A program made the position numbers and the translations under genes. Below are positions 32,820 to 44,664 of a stretch of DNA of 64,000 bases, in pieces. The notes below the pieces were generated by a model, which saw only the letters and a program-made list of their open reading frames with translations, made no database searches and was not told where the DNA came from. Within the stretch, counting starts at the first letter, position 1; each line of letters starts with the position of its first letter. This stretch comes from Metaphire vulgaris. Its lineage: Eukaryota; Annelida; Clitellata; Crassiclitellata; Megascolecidae. The stretch lies in NCBI GenBank assembly GCA_018105865.1, contig CM030842.1:10539323-10603322 (forward strand), given 5' to 3'.

Positions 32820-33300
32820 TAGTTTGATTTCTGTCTGTGGAATGTATTCCACGTTGTATATAGGGACGTGCACTGATCAGTGTTTGCTTGACGTATCCGT
32901 CAGCTCTTCGGTCTGTTTCTGTCGCTGTTTGTGCGTCAGTCTCCCTGCATATTCTAAGGGTTTCTGTTGTCGGTTCGTTGATCGAGCGACACGTGAGTGG
33001 ACGATTTCGGTGAAGTGCAATCGTCGTAGCTCGGAAGATCCTGAGGAGACACGCGCAGTTCGTCGGGTTTAGAAGTCGAAGATTTTCTTGCTTCCGTGAA
33101 GATCGTGTGGTATGGAGGAGGCGAACATCTCGTCAGCGATTCGTAGTCCGGAGGCAGAGGAATACAATAGGCGGATACGACGTCCTCAATCTGCGACTCC
33201 TCTGAAACGAGATTTGTCCCATTAACACACATACGCACACACACACACACACTCCCTCTGACTGATTTCTGGAATGACCTGGTCTTTTGCGGATGGATAA
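32820..33300. other. Unassigned segment with TATA-like site
   Basis: Contains gttgtatatagggacgtgca (about 32855), a TATA-like sequence followed by CpG-rich text to about 33215. It could be a promoter or an old LTR. No gene could be attached to it. Confidence 0.25.
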
Positions 33301-33365
33301 GAAGTAGGCTACCATCGATTGATACCTTGATACCCTTAGGTATTAGAACTCGTGCTATAGAAGTG

Positions 33366-33368
<3 letters not shown>

Positions 33369-33455
<87 letters not shown>
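33369..33455. repeat. (ATT)n microsatellite
   Basis: About 29 uninterrupted trinucleotide units. Confidence 0.98.
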
Positions 33456-33504
33456 ATACACGAACGAGCACAACACATACACGCAAACGATTCTCATGGA
33501 AGCA

Positions 33505-33650
33505 CTGACCTTTGCCCGGCCGACAAGCCACCTTGCCCATAGCTATTTCAAGAAAGATTAAGCGCAAATGAATAAGCAGCTACTACTCACTACTGTATAC
33601 TACTCTTCAAAGCGTTACATAAATGTATGAGACTTTACCTAGTATTTACT
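33505..33650 (+). repeat. CR1/L2-like LINE 3' end, short copy
   Basis: catagctatttcaagaaaga then gcgcaaatgaataagcagct and aagcgttacataaatgtatg follow the 3' tail of the LINE at 6240-7550. Confidence 0.7.
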
Positions 33651-33805
33651 TGCGGAACTCGACTTAGCCCAGAAAAACTTAAGACGTGAACGTCAGAAAA
33701 ACAGCGTGCTTTGGAAATAAGGACTGGATCGCAATTCGAATGAGTTGTGCCAATCTACTTAGAATTAGATCAACCAACACAACTGAAGTCTGAAATAATC
33801 TAAAG

Positions 33806-34128
33806 CAGTGTTTATTCTAGCCACCTTGATATTGGGGGGATTTTTAAATGTTTGAGGGGAACAAGGTCTGAGTCTCCAAAAACCTTGACAAGCAAAAAAG
33901 GTCATCCTTCCGACTTTCCTAATATTTTTTACCCTTCTCAAATGCCCTGGCAAGCAAAAAATTGTCATCCTTACATTTTCCCCTCTCCAAAAAATAAAAG
34001 CCCCCCGTCCTCACACTTGGGGAGGGGGAATTTCCATCCACATGCAACATATAAAAAATTTGGGGTGGGGAATTTTAAAACTTTGGAGAGGGGGAATTCC
34101 CCTCAGAGAAGGCCTAGAATAAACACTG
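33806..34128. mobile_element. hAT MITE, CAGTGTTTATTCTAG ends, exact TSD
   Basis: CAGTGTTTATTCTAGCC and GGCCTAGAATAAACACTG are inverted. Exact duplication ATCTAAAG (33798-33805, 34129-34136). Two motif copies (cttgacaagcaaaaaaggtc at 33883; ctggcaagcaaaaaattgtc at 33945). A second copy lies at 50409. Confidence 0.93.
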
Positions 34129-34136
34129 ATCTAAAG

Positions 34137-35217
34137 TAATTTAAAAAGAAGCATGGCACTGCTGAGTGTTGAATATTCAAATTCTGACGCAGAGCCACTG
34201 TCAGACAAATTCTACTCTTTCCTTGATGATGTGGTTAAAGAGATGAATCTAGTAGAAAATCATGCAATTTATATTTTAAACTTTAAAGCAATATTTATAA
34301 TTCAAGTTTGAACAAATTACAAATAAATTAACTATCAGTCAGGGATTGCCGAGAGTACATTCACAGCTAACCATAAGATAATGAGTTGAAAATTGTTATA
34401 AACCGTTTTAAAAGCAATGTTGTCTAATAATTAATGAGCATTTGGCTGTCAATACATCTTTACGGCTACTTTTATCTTCAGAACTCGGTGAAAAATTCTT
34501 GTAAAAATTCAGCGAATATTTTACCTACGAACGGAGAAAGTCTTCATGACGATTGCAATAATTAATAGTTAAACTCAATCGACTATGATTTACATTGCAC
34601 CATGTGTTCATATAGCCTACATTGATTATGTTTTTTAAAATTCTGAATAGAAAACTTTTACGGTATTAAAATGCTATGCGTTCATATATATAACAGACGC
34701 TGAACTCAGCAAAGCACGACCACAGGCATAACATCGGAAATTAGTCAGCGAGATTATCCCAGATATATCTATAGGCGTAGGCTACAGGTGTTACATTACA
34801 TATCGCTGCTGCCATATACCGAGTGGACTGATTGCAGTCTCCAATGGCACAGGGGTCCGGCGATCTGTACATGTAGAGGTCCGCAATAAAGTTATCTCAT
34901 TGCAATAATATTATTTATTATTATGCACGTTATGGGAGCGCTGGGGGTCGGGAGGAGGAGGAGGAGGGCGCGGAAGGTAATGCGTGTTCTTTAACGTCTC
35001 GAAAAGTGTGACAAGGAATAAAAGGTCATCAACACTTTTTCACACCGGTTTTGCATAAAATTTGGAAGAATTGTTGAACTACTTTGCAAGCGTCGGACTT
35101 CAGAATTAGCCTAGTACAACTGCTTTTGCTTGACCCAGGAACAGATTATATATCGCAATGGTCCGATTGGTTCTAGATCAGCAGCCCAAAGTCCAAAAGT
35201 ATTCATCACATGAGCAT
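34137..35217. other. AT-rich spacer, nothing coding
   Basis: No exon recognised. A single gtgacaaggaataaaaggtc motif at 35007 and a gggggtcgggaggaggagga tract near 34943 suggest a decayed MITE around 34850-35060. Confidence 0.4.
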
Positions 35218-35634
35218 TGCCTCCTCCTCTTCTTCCTCCTCTTCCTCCTCTTCCTCCTTTTCCTCCTCCTTCTCCTTCTCCTCCTCCTTCTCCTCCTCCT
35301 CCTTCCCCTTCTCCTCCTCCTTCTCCTCCTCCTCCTTCTCCTTCTCCTTCTCCTTCTCCTTCTCCTTCTCCTCCTTCTCCTCCTCATTCTCCTCATTCTC
35401 CTCCTTCTTCTCCTTCTCCTTCTCCTTCTCCTTCTTCTCCTTCTTCTCCTTCTCCTCCTCCTCCTTCTCCTCCTTCTCCTCCTTCTCCTCCTTCTTCTCC
35501 TTCTTCTTCTCCTTCTCGTTCTTCTTCTTTCTTCTTCTTCTTCTTCTTCTTCTTCTTCTTCTTCTTCTTCTTCTTCTTCTTCTTCTTCTTCTTCTTCTTC
35601 TTCTTCTTCTTCTTCTTCTTCTTCTTCTTCTTCT
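35218..35634. repeat. 420-bp (CTC/CTT)n polypyrimidine tract
   Basis: Almost pure C/T on the plus strand: CTC/CTT mixtures to about 35520, then (TTC)n of about 37 units. It can form triplex DNA. All six reading frames are artefactually open (poly-Leu, -Ser, -Phe, -Arg, -Lys, -Glu). Confidence 0.98.
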
Positions 35635-35639
35635 GTGGA

Positions 35640-36930
35640 TGGATGTCAACTGCATGCAGCGACTAAGATGAACGATTTATTTCCCTGAGAGGACATAAAC
35701 GGCTCAAAGTTCCGATGGCATTTACATATTTACAGAGACAGTTTGTCGACCACTTAAACCAGGCTACACTAGACTCGGACACTGACCACTTGGCATATAT
35801 TGAATCGCACACGAAGGGACAGATGATCAATGTTTTTGTAAACCCAGAATTCAGTAAACATTTGATCAAGAAAGAGTGCTCGTCTGTCAGATTCAGCAAC
35901 AAATGAGTAAAAATATGACAAGCGTATATATATATATACATATATATATATATAATGATTGGAGAGTTGTTATTATCAAGATTCGACCGTACGTTACGTC
36001 CCTTGGAAAAATACGCGTATCATACGTATAATACGTCCATTGTCCAAATATATTATACGCGTATTTATACGTAAAATACGCTGGCAGTGGCGTCGAGCTC
36101 CGACGTACTTCTATTGTTACCCATTATATATAAATATAAATATATAAATAAATATTTATAGGGCCTATAGATATTCACGAAGTTACGGAAGCCGTGAATC
36201 AGTTATTTCTTTCAATACCCTTTCCTATTTTGTTGACGTGATTAATGGACATCGTCCAAGATCAGCGCAAGTCAAGTGAACGATCTCCAAAGTCGACAAC
36301 TGGAACGAAAAAATCTTCACAATGATTTTAGATGAGGACTGGGTTTAGAATGTAATAAGAGTATATAGTGCATCTATAGTATATTTCTACCTAGAGGCGA
36401 GAAAATAATCGATCCGAAAAACGTTATCCTATGAGTTTCGAACCCCCAAAAGTGGAAATAAAAGGTCAGGCGTACCGTTGGTTAAGGCGCAGTTGCTTCC
36501 TCGATGATTCGACGATTGTTGAAAGGCGCCTCTGTTAGAGCACGAGACGAAGCAGCTGTAACGCTGACACACGAACCGAAGGATCACGACAACGATAATG
36601 GAAAGGAGAGTTCCAATGAAGACCCTGCCGTCAAACGAGGACAACAGTTGCTAAAGTCTCTCTAATTAGTTAACCACGCCGAAGTAGTGACATCGATGAC
36701 GTGGCGTGGATTGCCAGCAGCGGTGCCACGGGGCGAAAGAAGGATTACGCCTCTAACATGTCGCCAAAATGTCTTGACAAGCGAAAAGGTCAGGCCAGGT
36801 CTTCGTCCTCCTGCTGTGGCCAACTATTGACTTCTCCGTGGCATCTCTCCGAAGTTCTCTGTCCTTTGCTATTTCTTTCAAAGTAATTCGGTGTCTTCCG
36901 TCAGTTTTTCCGCTGAGATTCAGCCCTGCC
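35640..36930. other. Unassigned region
   Basis: No convincing exon. Holds (TA)n at 35925-35955, repeated acgcgtat/atacgtataatacg phrases at 36010-36080, and one cttgacaagcgaaaaggtca motif at 36773. Confidence 0.35.
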
Positions 36931-36932
36931 AT

Positions 36933-37120
36933 CAGTGGCGGCTTTAGGATTTGGCAAGTGGGGGGGGGGCGTTGGGGTGGCAACTTCTAATCATTGGGAG
37001 CCAACCATTTGTTGTTTAATGTATGTAGCATTAAGTATAGGGTCCCAACAGGGGGGCCACTGGGGGGCAGGCTTTCAATAGGGGGCACGGGCCCCATGCC
37101 CCCCGGTGGAGCCGCCACTG
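36933..37120. mobile_element. hAT MITE family A, copy 4
   Basis: CAGTGGCGGCTTTAGGATTT ... GGTGGAGCCGCCACTG. Flanks cctgccat / tctgccat (7 of 8). It has landed inside the LINE remnant that follows. Confidence 0.9.
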
Positions 37121-37400
37121 TCTGCCATGTGCAGATCCTCTTCCAATCCGTCCACCCATCGTCTTTTCGGTCTTCCTTTAGATCTTCTTTCCTCTGGTTT
37201 GTAGTTGAAAACTCGTTTTGGGTTTCTTATTTCTTCCATTCTGAGTATATGTCCGGTCCATTCCATTCTTCTCCTCCTGATTACTTCAATGATGTTCGGT
37301 AGCAACGTTCTTTTTCTGACTTGTTCGTTTGTTATACGTCCTTTGCATCCAATCCTCGGTATCCTTCTTAACCATTTATTACTTGTTGATATTCCCACTT
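37121..37400 (-). pseudogene. LINE ORF C-terminal remnant
   Basis: Minus-strand reading gives RRRMEWTGHILRMEEIRNPK and KPEERRSKGRPKRRWVDGLE, the hallmark end of RT-LINE proteins (WxGHxLRM ... GRPxxxWxDxxxxD), preceded by CKGRITNEQVRKRTLLPNI. The RT domain is absent. The same kind of tail occurs at 60330-60580. Confidence 0.75.
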
Positions 37401-38092
37401 TGTAATAATATATTCCGACAAAGTACTTAATTCTTTGTGTTCAAATGGTTAAAAGCTCATTTTGGTATAAAATTTCGAATTTCTAAATTGATTCCCACTT
37501 CTCTTCTCAAATGTCTTCCTCTGGCACACGGCACCCGGGGCGGACCCCCCCCCCCCGGTCCCCTTCCTTCGCCATTGCGTGACCTCCTACTATAGCGGAA
37601 GAGTGTATGCTAGGCCATGATGGCTGAGATATGAACGATCCTTTTGACCAGCTTAATGAGCTTATCGCGGTCAATGTACTAAAGTTTGTCTTATGATCCA
37701 ATGCTGTACCTTTGATAGTTTAACTTTATTCCGAGTATTTTGACATACATTATGACAAACAGTCAAACACTGAGGATTTGAAAGCTTTGACGACGACGAA
37801 TTCGATCTCGCTTCTATTTATCTTGCAAAGAGTCGTAACGCAAGGACGGAACTTAAACGCTGCAAATATGCTAAAGAATACTTTTGCTGATAGGCTATAT
37901 TTGGAATAATAATTATTTTTATAGAACTTTTAAAAGCTTATCACACATTGCATATATAGGCCTATGCTGCGTGGAAGACAGATCGAAAAACGCAGAAATC
38001 AAATATAAAAATGGAAATATAAACACACTGAATTGATCCAGCAAAAGAAGTACGTCCATTGCCACTGAGGCTTTTGCTGAACATAGAAGTGT

Positions 38093-38135
<43 letters not shown>

Positions 38136-38192
38136 CATACATATATAATTATATATATGTATGTATTGTATGTATGTATAGGCCCTATAAAT

Positions 38193-38245
<53 letters not shown>

Positions 38246-39022
38246 GCCTATGCTGAAAATAACGTTTCAAGTGTGACAAAGTACTATAGAGTATAGAGTA
38301 TTAAATAGACTACAGGGATTCCGGAATTTCAAAAACTGAAAGTCTGCTATTTGAAAGTCATGTTTATCATGATGATGACGACGATGATATCAAGATGGCA
38401 CTACGTTTTTGACGATTCTGCGCAGATATTTTGTGGAACAGGTATGGTTTGTCTAAATCAATCTTCGCTTTTAATTAGGGAATATAGGGATTAGGGACCA
38501 GTGGACTGCCACACTATTAACTCGGCTTATATTGATTGGAGCTTATAATATTAGCGGTTTGCGGGGACAGCTATTGTTTTCTCGTTCTGCCCTGAAACAA
38601 CTGCACTCAGGGCAGGCACAAACCAGGGAAGCCTAAATAAATACAGGTATTTATTAAGGCTTCCATGCACAAACCAACCGTACTATGTAGGCCTACACGA
38701 GGCACGCTATTATTATACTATTGACGCGTCGAATGCAGTAACGTCGGCATTCTACCTGCATGCTAACAAATTAGCGAAATAAGATCCCTACTACGCACCA
38801 GATATACCAGGAATTCCACCATTCGCCGCTGCAATTGATCGTGGTAGTGCCGTCAGAGCAAGCGCCATCGCATACCTGAACTCCAACATACAACACCACA
38901 AATGACATTAACAACAACAACAAACAACAATGCAATCTTCCATCACTACTCGCGTTCTAATTAATGGCGTCCAGCCGTTCACACACAGGCTGATGCAGCG
39001 CCGCGTGGAGTAGTAGTAGTAG
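37401..39022. other. Non-coding region with long TA/CA tracts
   Basis: (AT)n at 38094-38130, (CA)n then (AT)n at 38190-38245. Otherwise no exon or transposon end is recognised. Confidence 0.5.
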
Positions 39023-39779
39023 CAGTGGCGGATTTACCACGGTACAAATGAGCCCACCAGCAAAATGGACCCACCAGTAAAATAACAATTTAGGGATCCA
39101 CCTTTTCTATTAACAATATTTTATAATGATTTTTTAAATGATTCATTTGCTTAAACAACTTTATTTTCCGAAATGCAACCATTTGTCACGCAACGTGTCC
39201 TGAAAAAAGGAAAAGTTATCGCCACTATTACTCATACATCTGATGATCTGATCCAGAGGAGTCATTTGAAGGAGGCTGGGGGCTGTGGCCCCCAAGGAAA
39301 TGAAACAAGTAATTTATAATGTATTAATGTGCAAAATATCGCAAAAATTGTCAACAATTTGCCAAAAAATATATATAATTGCAAATTTGCCAAAATTTCC
39401 TCAAAATTGCCCAAAATTCGCCAAAATTGCAAAAAATTTGCCAAAAATTGCCTAAAATTTGCCAAAAATTGCTTAAAATTTTCAAAAATTGCCTCAAATT
39501 TGCACAAATTTGTCAAAAAATTATCTCCCCTCCCAAGAAAAGTGTGAAATGACGCTACTGATCTGATCTGTTACTCTTCCGCTCTTTCGAAAGTTTCCCG
39601 AGTAAAGCTTAAAATACTTGACAAGCAAAGAAAGGTCGTCTCGCCACTTTTCACACTTGATCTGTAACTTTTTAGAAGACGTGAAGATGAAGATAGAAGC
39701 CGCCAGATGCCAGGGCCTAACACTGACAAAAGACGGGGCGCCGGGGTACCGGGGCCTAACACACGTAAATCCGCCACTG
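39023..39779. mobile_element. hAT element, CAGTGGCGGATTTACC ends
   Basis: CAGTGGCGGATTTACC and GTAAATCCGCCACTG are inverted. Flanks agtagtag / agtggtag (7 of 8). Contains the nested element at 39254-39560 and one motif copy (39617). A partial copy lies at 40205-40250 (ccgccagatgccaggggcct). Confidence 0.85.
39254..39560. mobile_element. hAT MITE with TTGCCAAAAA array (nested), exact TSD
   Basis: CAGAGGAGTCATTTGAAGGA ... GTGAAATGACGCTACTG, exact duplication ATCTGATC (39246-39253, 39561-39568). The interior is an attgccaaaaatttgcc array, same family as 19169. Confidence 0.9.
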
Positions 39780-39840
39780 AGTGGTAGGGTTCTGGTCATG
39801 CATCTGGAGGGTCGCTGGTTCGAATCTTTTATGTTTTAAG
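39780..39840 (+). other. tRNA-like B-box segment
   Basis: gtggtagggttctggtcatg ... cgctggttcgaatc resembles tRNA A and B boxes (GGTTCGAATC). Too short and irregular for a tRNA gene; possibly a SINE head. Confidence 0.3.
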
Positions 39841-40443
39841 ACATTTAAAGTTTAATTCTTTTTACTACTTTATTTTTTAAACCTTATTCAAGTTTCTAGT
39901 GATTTCTTCACATTTTTATTATATACACGCAAAGTTATTTTAAAAAGTGATTTTAAAATGTGTTGATTCTTCGTTTAGCTTGTTCGGTGCTACTGAACAG
40001 TAGACTGCAGGCGGGCAACCAGGCTTAGGCTATCATAGTCTACAGTACTTCCGTGTGTAAAGATAAGCTTTGTCACGATCGTCGGCCATTGCTAAGATTT
40101 GCTGGTTTAATTTGACTCACGAGTGACTGCGACTTTAGTCATGTGTCCATGACATGGACAGCTGAGCTCTTCATGTGGGATATCCAGCCCATCCGGGGTC
40201 CTGCAGGCCGCCAGATGCCAGGGGCCTAACACTGACAAAAGACGGAAGGCCTGATCATAGAGCATACAAGAAATGTTACTATTCTATTATTTGTACATCA
40301 CTTTCTTTTTACTTTCATCTCTATTGTTATAAACATATTTTTCAAAACTTACTACAAAAATTGGTTTTCTGATTAATCCTATTCCTAATATGCAAAACAT
40401 GACAGCAACCTATATTTTAGCGGATTCTATTTAGAAACTTCAC

Positions 40444-40445
<2 letters not shown>

Positions 40446-40495
<50 letters not shown>
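40446..40495. repeat. (CT)n(GT)n microsatellite
   Basis: About 18 CT units followed by six GT units. Confidence 0.95.
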
Positions 40496-40496
<1 letters not shown>

Positions 40497-40664
40497 CTAT
40501 GCATTAATTTTTTTAAAAGCTACTTTTAAGGCAAAGGCCATGAAGTTTGCTCAAGTGGCAGTTTAAGCATCATCCACTCTCAAATTAAACATAGGCCTAT
40601 ATAATTATTGACCCACAAACGGTTTTCAGCGAAGTCTCCTCGTTAATGATCGCTTTTATCTGGC

Positions 40665-40925
40665 ATATGATCAAATAGAGAATGGCACATGGTCAAACGG
40701 AGAATTAACCATGGTTAAACGTGGAATGGCACATGATCAAACGGATAATAGGGGCCTAATACATGATCGAACGGAGAATGGTACATGATCAAACGGAGAA
40801 TGGTACATGATCAAACGGATAATGGTACATGATCAAACGGATAATGGTACATGATCAAACGGATAATGGTACATGATCAGACGGATAATGGTACATGGTC
40901 AAACGTGGAATGGCACGTGGTCGAA
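40665..40925. repeat. 22-bp minisatellite (ATGGTACATGATCAAACGGATA)
   Basis: About eleven units, the central ones nearly identical (tggtacatgatcaaacggat), the outer ones diverged (atggcacatggtcaaacgga). Units abut with no spacers. Confidence 0.92.
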
Positions 40926-41157
40926 TGAGGAACGACATCCTTTCTTCCGGGTCTGTAATAGGAATCTAAGCTGAAAGAGTGTTCTTTCGCTCATTGTCCA
41001 ATTGAACTGGTTGTATTATTCTCGTCTTGTCTAGTTGAAAATGCTTTGACGAAGAGACCAGTTTATACTGGGTGGTACTTCAATTAAGACCCAAACTGGA
41101 GACATCTGGTGACCTATGTTGTCATCAATTTTTCGTTTGACTATACTCCGCCTTAGG

Positions 41158-41341
41158 CAGTGACAGATCCACATGGGGCCCGGGGACGTGCCCCCTATTG
41201 AGTGTCTGGCCCCCAGTGGCCCCCTGTTGGGACCCTATACTTAATACTAGGCTACATACCTAACAACAAATGGTTGGCCCCCATCATTAGAAGTTGCCAC
41301 CCCAACGGCCCCCCGCTTGCCAAATCCTGGAGCCGCCACTG
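41158..41341. mobile_element. hAT MITE family A, copy 5 (inverted)
   Basis: Starts CAGTGACAGATCCACATGGG, ends CAAATCCTGGAGCCGCCACT G. Exact duplication GCCTTAGG (41150-41157, 41342-41349). It is the complement of the other copies. Confidence 0.92.
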
Positions 41342-41611
41342 GCCTTAGGCCTATCAGTCTTTTGAACATTGACTATGTGTTTGAACATGCTGTCACTCAT
41401 TTGCGTTAAGAAACTGCTTTATTAACGGTAATTTTAACCACTGGCTTAGAATTTGCTCGAAAAACAATACCGCAAATACATATCTGGTTAAATTCCTTAA
41501 AATAACTTGGCACTGCAATTTAGTTAATTAACTAACTGTGCGTATTCTCCATTTACTAAGCAGTAGAATTGCCTCCTATTAATGAGATTCTCCCTCCATA
41601 CTCTCCTTACA

Positions 41612-41841
41612 CAATGTTCCCTCTAAATTTTGTTGAGTGTGCGCGGAAAAGTATAGTGCCTGAGCGACACACTTTCATGCCTGAGCACCTGAATTGTTTC
41701 ACAGATGTCACCCAAGACAAAACACAACAAAATCAGTGTTTTTTGAAACTCAAAATCACTGCGCGGCGGCTGGAAATTGCTGCGCGGAGTTTTCTTGTCA
41801 TGTGCGCGGCCGCGCAGGCGCGCAGCTTAGAGGGAACATTG
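41612..41841. mobile_element. hAT MITE, CAATGTTCCCTCTAA ends, exact TSD
   Basis: CAATGTTCCCTCTAAATTT and GCTTAGAGGGAACATTG are inverted. Exact duplication TCCTTACA (41604-41611, 41842-41849). The right half is rich in gcgcgg/gcgcag words. Confidence 0.92.
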
Positions 41842-42257
41842 TCCTTACATTCCCTAAAATCCCAAAAACTATTCCGATCATAAAGCATGCAAGAAAATTT
41901 GTCTCCGACATGCTAACGTTATCCATACCGTAATTTAAGGAACTATTCGAAACATCTTCAGCTTTACCTAAGCGATCACATCTTAATTAGAACTCCAGAC
42001 GATGTTTTTGTCTAAACTTTCTAAAGGTGTCAAAATTTCGTCGACACAAGTATGTGAAATTTGGTACTACATGTATATGCAGTCAGATACACCGACTGAG
42101 TCGGTAAATACGTTTACAGCTAGTGCACATGCAAAAGTATCACAGTTGACCAGGTTACGCTAAATTCCAGAGGTTTTATGCAGACAGCGTTAACAATGGC
42201 GCCTAAATTTAGCGCTTCTACAGATCTGAACATAGACGAAAGGTCGCGATGAAGACA

Positions 42258-42543
42258 CAGAGGCGTAGCGAGGGGGCAGGGGGGCATATGCCCCCGGGCG
42301 CCGAGGTGGGGCGCCAAAATTGGGTATATGGGTAAGTGAAATGCATAATAATGAAAAATAAACATGTGCGACGACCTTTTTTTGCTTGTCAGGACTACTA
42401 CTATGAAGAGGGGCGCCCGTAAGACTTGAGGGGCGCCGAGCGCCGAGAACAAGGTAACGACCTTTTTTGCTCGTCAGCACTGTTGGGGGCGCCAACACGG
42501 TACACTTTGCCCCCGGGCACCGGATACCCTCGCTACGCCTCTG
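42258..42543. mobile_element. hAT MITE, CAGAGGCGTAGCGAGGG ends, exact TSD
   Basis: CAGAGGCGTAGCGAGGG and CCCTCGCTACGCCTCTG are perfect inverted ends. Exact duplication TGAAGACA. Two reverse motif copies (gacctttttttgcttgtcag at 42373; gaccttttttgctcgtcag at 42457). A lone end of the same type occurs at about 63061. Confidence 0.93.
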
Positions 42544-43806
42544 TGAAGACAGTTGAAATGTAGCTTGCCTCAGTGAAGTAGAAGCCGATTGCAGAGACTA
42601 AGACAGCATCAACGATGTTCCCTTTTACTGTTGGGTTCATGACTGGCTCAGCGTCTTTGGTCTTTGACCTTTTCACTGACTGTTTCTAAAACGCTATCGA
42701 CCAAAAGGCACTCAAGACTTCACGAGAATAGTCGACATCTGAAATCCATTTCCATTAGTAGTTGTTCTAAAGAAGTCTGATTCAAGATTTCTACCGGCGA
42801 TACTTTTCTTCGGTGCCCAGCTGCGACCTGAAACGATCGAGCGATCGTCTGCCTGCCGCCAAAATATCACGGCGGCGGTGGCGACGCTCTTCAGTCGTCC
42901 AGAACGCTCTCATCGAATACTCCTGACGACAAGTAATCGAACTGGAAGCCGACTAACTGCCAACGACGCCATTCCGCCAGTCGGTTCCTATCCATATCCT
43001 GCTGTACAGAGTGTCGTTCGAGCAGGAATTGACGACTACTCACCTGCATGTCAACCAGCCGTCTGCTATTTAGCGAAGAAGGTAATTCACATCGAGTGCT
43101 GTAAGTACTCGTGCTCTATTTAAGCTCATAAGATTTAAAAATGAATTTTCAGTCTAAGGACAAAATCATTTTGAAAAAACTGATTGCGTATATGAAAGCG
43201 TTACTTATTTTGCACACGATGCAAATTTAACGCTCTGTATCTCGTCTCGAAATGGCGACTGTGCTTGTATCCAGGTAAAACCAGAATGCCTGGGCGGTCG
43301 AGGATGGCGTTATGAAAGCATCGGTGAGCCATTGATTCCAAGACAGAAACCGGGAAAGATTGCGTGGATGTGGATCTGTATGCAGTATCCTTTCAGAGGG
43401 AAGAGAAAACACCACAACCACAATGCAGACCTATGCAGTATACTAGCCTATAATTATAGACTCAGCTACATTTCTGGTGTCTTTATTTAGCAGTTTATTT
43501 AAATTTTACCCCTAATCTTTTCAAGCGGAAACCTTGAATGTCTTTCATTCTTTTGCATAGAAATATATTGCTTAGCTACAGATGTCTCTCTTTGGTCTAA
43601 TATTTTGCAGAGTCATGATTCACGACTCGTGTCACGAAATATGATCGCGTGTAGACAGCGAGCAGCTGAGATGAAGACAACAATAGAAGACGGGAATAGA
43701 AACAGTCGTTAAACAAAACAGTGAATCGAATCGATGAAAGAGCAGCACATGACCGTCTATAAATAGCCCGGCAGATCTCAAAATAACTTGACAATCGTCT
43801 TAGTAG
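42544..43806. other. Unassigned, CpG-containing region with a TATA box
   Basis: A GC/CpG-rich stretch (42820-43060) has an open frame without ATG. A good TATA box, tctataaatag, is at 43756-43766, just upstream of the solo LTR. No gene could be assigned. Confidence 0.3.
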
Positions 43807-44660
43807 TGTGGCGAACCGAGCTTATGACCTCTTTTGCAACCCTCACAATCTCCAAGATAGCTCTTCGCTCAGGTCAACACTTGGGTGCTCTCGACCCCAA
43901 GGCACGTGTTCGTCCCTTAGCTTTTTGGCCAAGAATTTGATTAACTTCATCCTTAATCACCGTCTGTCAATTCTTTAAGGGTGCTTCTATGTGTGGGTTG
44001 TGTTTGTTTATAGACGCGTCCGTATCAAAGACGATGGGCGTCTATGTGTGTCTGTATGTGTGTGTGTGTGGCTCCTCCTTTCTCAATCATGGCTTGCCAC
44101 CGGCTGTGGCGGAGTTCGGTGCTTTCTATCTTTAGGCACCCATCTCATAGATGTTCCTTCTCTCAATATACGGGTGTTTCCTACCTTTAGGCACCCGTCT
44201 TATAGACGTTCTTCTTCTCAATATATAGGTGCTTCCTACCTTTAAGCACCAGTCTTATAGACTTCTCTCAATATCTGGGTGCTTTCCTTACTGTGATCGC
44301 GCCGCGAGTTTTAACATTGGGGGCTGGCTTCCCCCTGGAAACCGCACAAATTACTTGTAGCGGTGCTCAGACCTTTCTCTCAACAGAAAGAGGCACTAAA
44401 CCTACCAAATCAGCAGTCCGAGTCAAAACTTAGTCCACCGGCTCTTATCCTACTGCCAAATCCCTTATATAAGTGGTTCTCAGCTTGCTTAACGGTGGTG
44501 TGCTTTTAGCTGCAATTTATACCAATCTAGAACTCACTAATACGGGCGGCGCCATCTACCGAATTACTTAAATATAATTTGTATTGAACTTCTAGGCTTA
44601 ACTAATTCTTTTTGAACATAATTATCTGTGGTGTCTATTTATTTTACCAATTTCATCACA
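43807..44660. mobile_element. Probable solo LTR
   Basis: Starts TGTGGCGAACCGAGCTTATG and ends ACCAATTTCATCACA, with GTAG directly repeated on both sides (43803-43806, 44661-44664). TG...CA borders with a 4-bp duplication, 854 bp and no ORF fit a solo LTR. A 55-bp tandem repeat lies inside. There is no second copy here to confirm it. Confidence 0.5.
44118..44285. repeat. 55-bp tandem repeat, 3 units
   Basis: Each unit has ggtgctttcctacctttagg, cacccgtcttatagacgttc and tctcaatatac. Units drift slightly and the last is short. Confidence 0.85.
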
Positions 44661-44664
44661 GTAG

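Noticed and set aside
33327..33567. Poly-Tyr / poly-Asn ORFs
   Set aside because: (ATT)n microsatellite.
35158..35688. Long ORFs on both strands (poly-Leu, -Ser, -Arg, -Glu)
   Set aside because: Direct translation of the CTC/CTT tract; all frames are open because of composition.
39780..39840. tRNA gene
   Set aside because: A B box is present but acceptor and anticodon stems do not form.
40665..40925. CRISPR-like array
   Set aside because: Units abut without spacers and the genome is animal; a minisatellite. The same applies to 48125-48465.
42878..43123. 81-codon open frame in a CpG-rich stretch
   Set aside because: No ATG start, no domain, and only a weak possible donor; insufficient.
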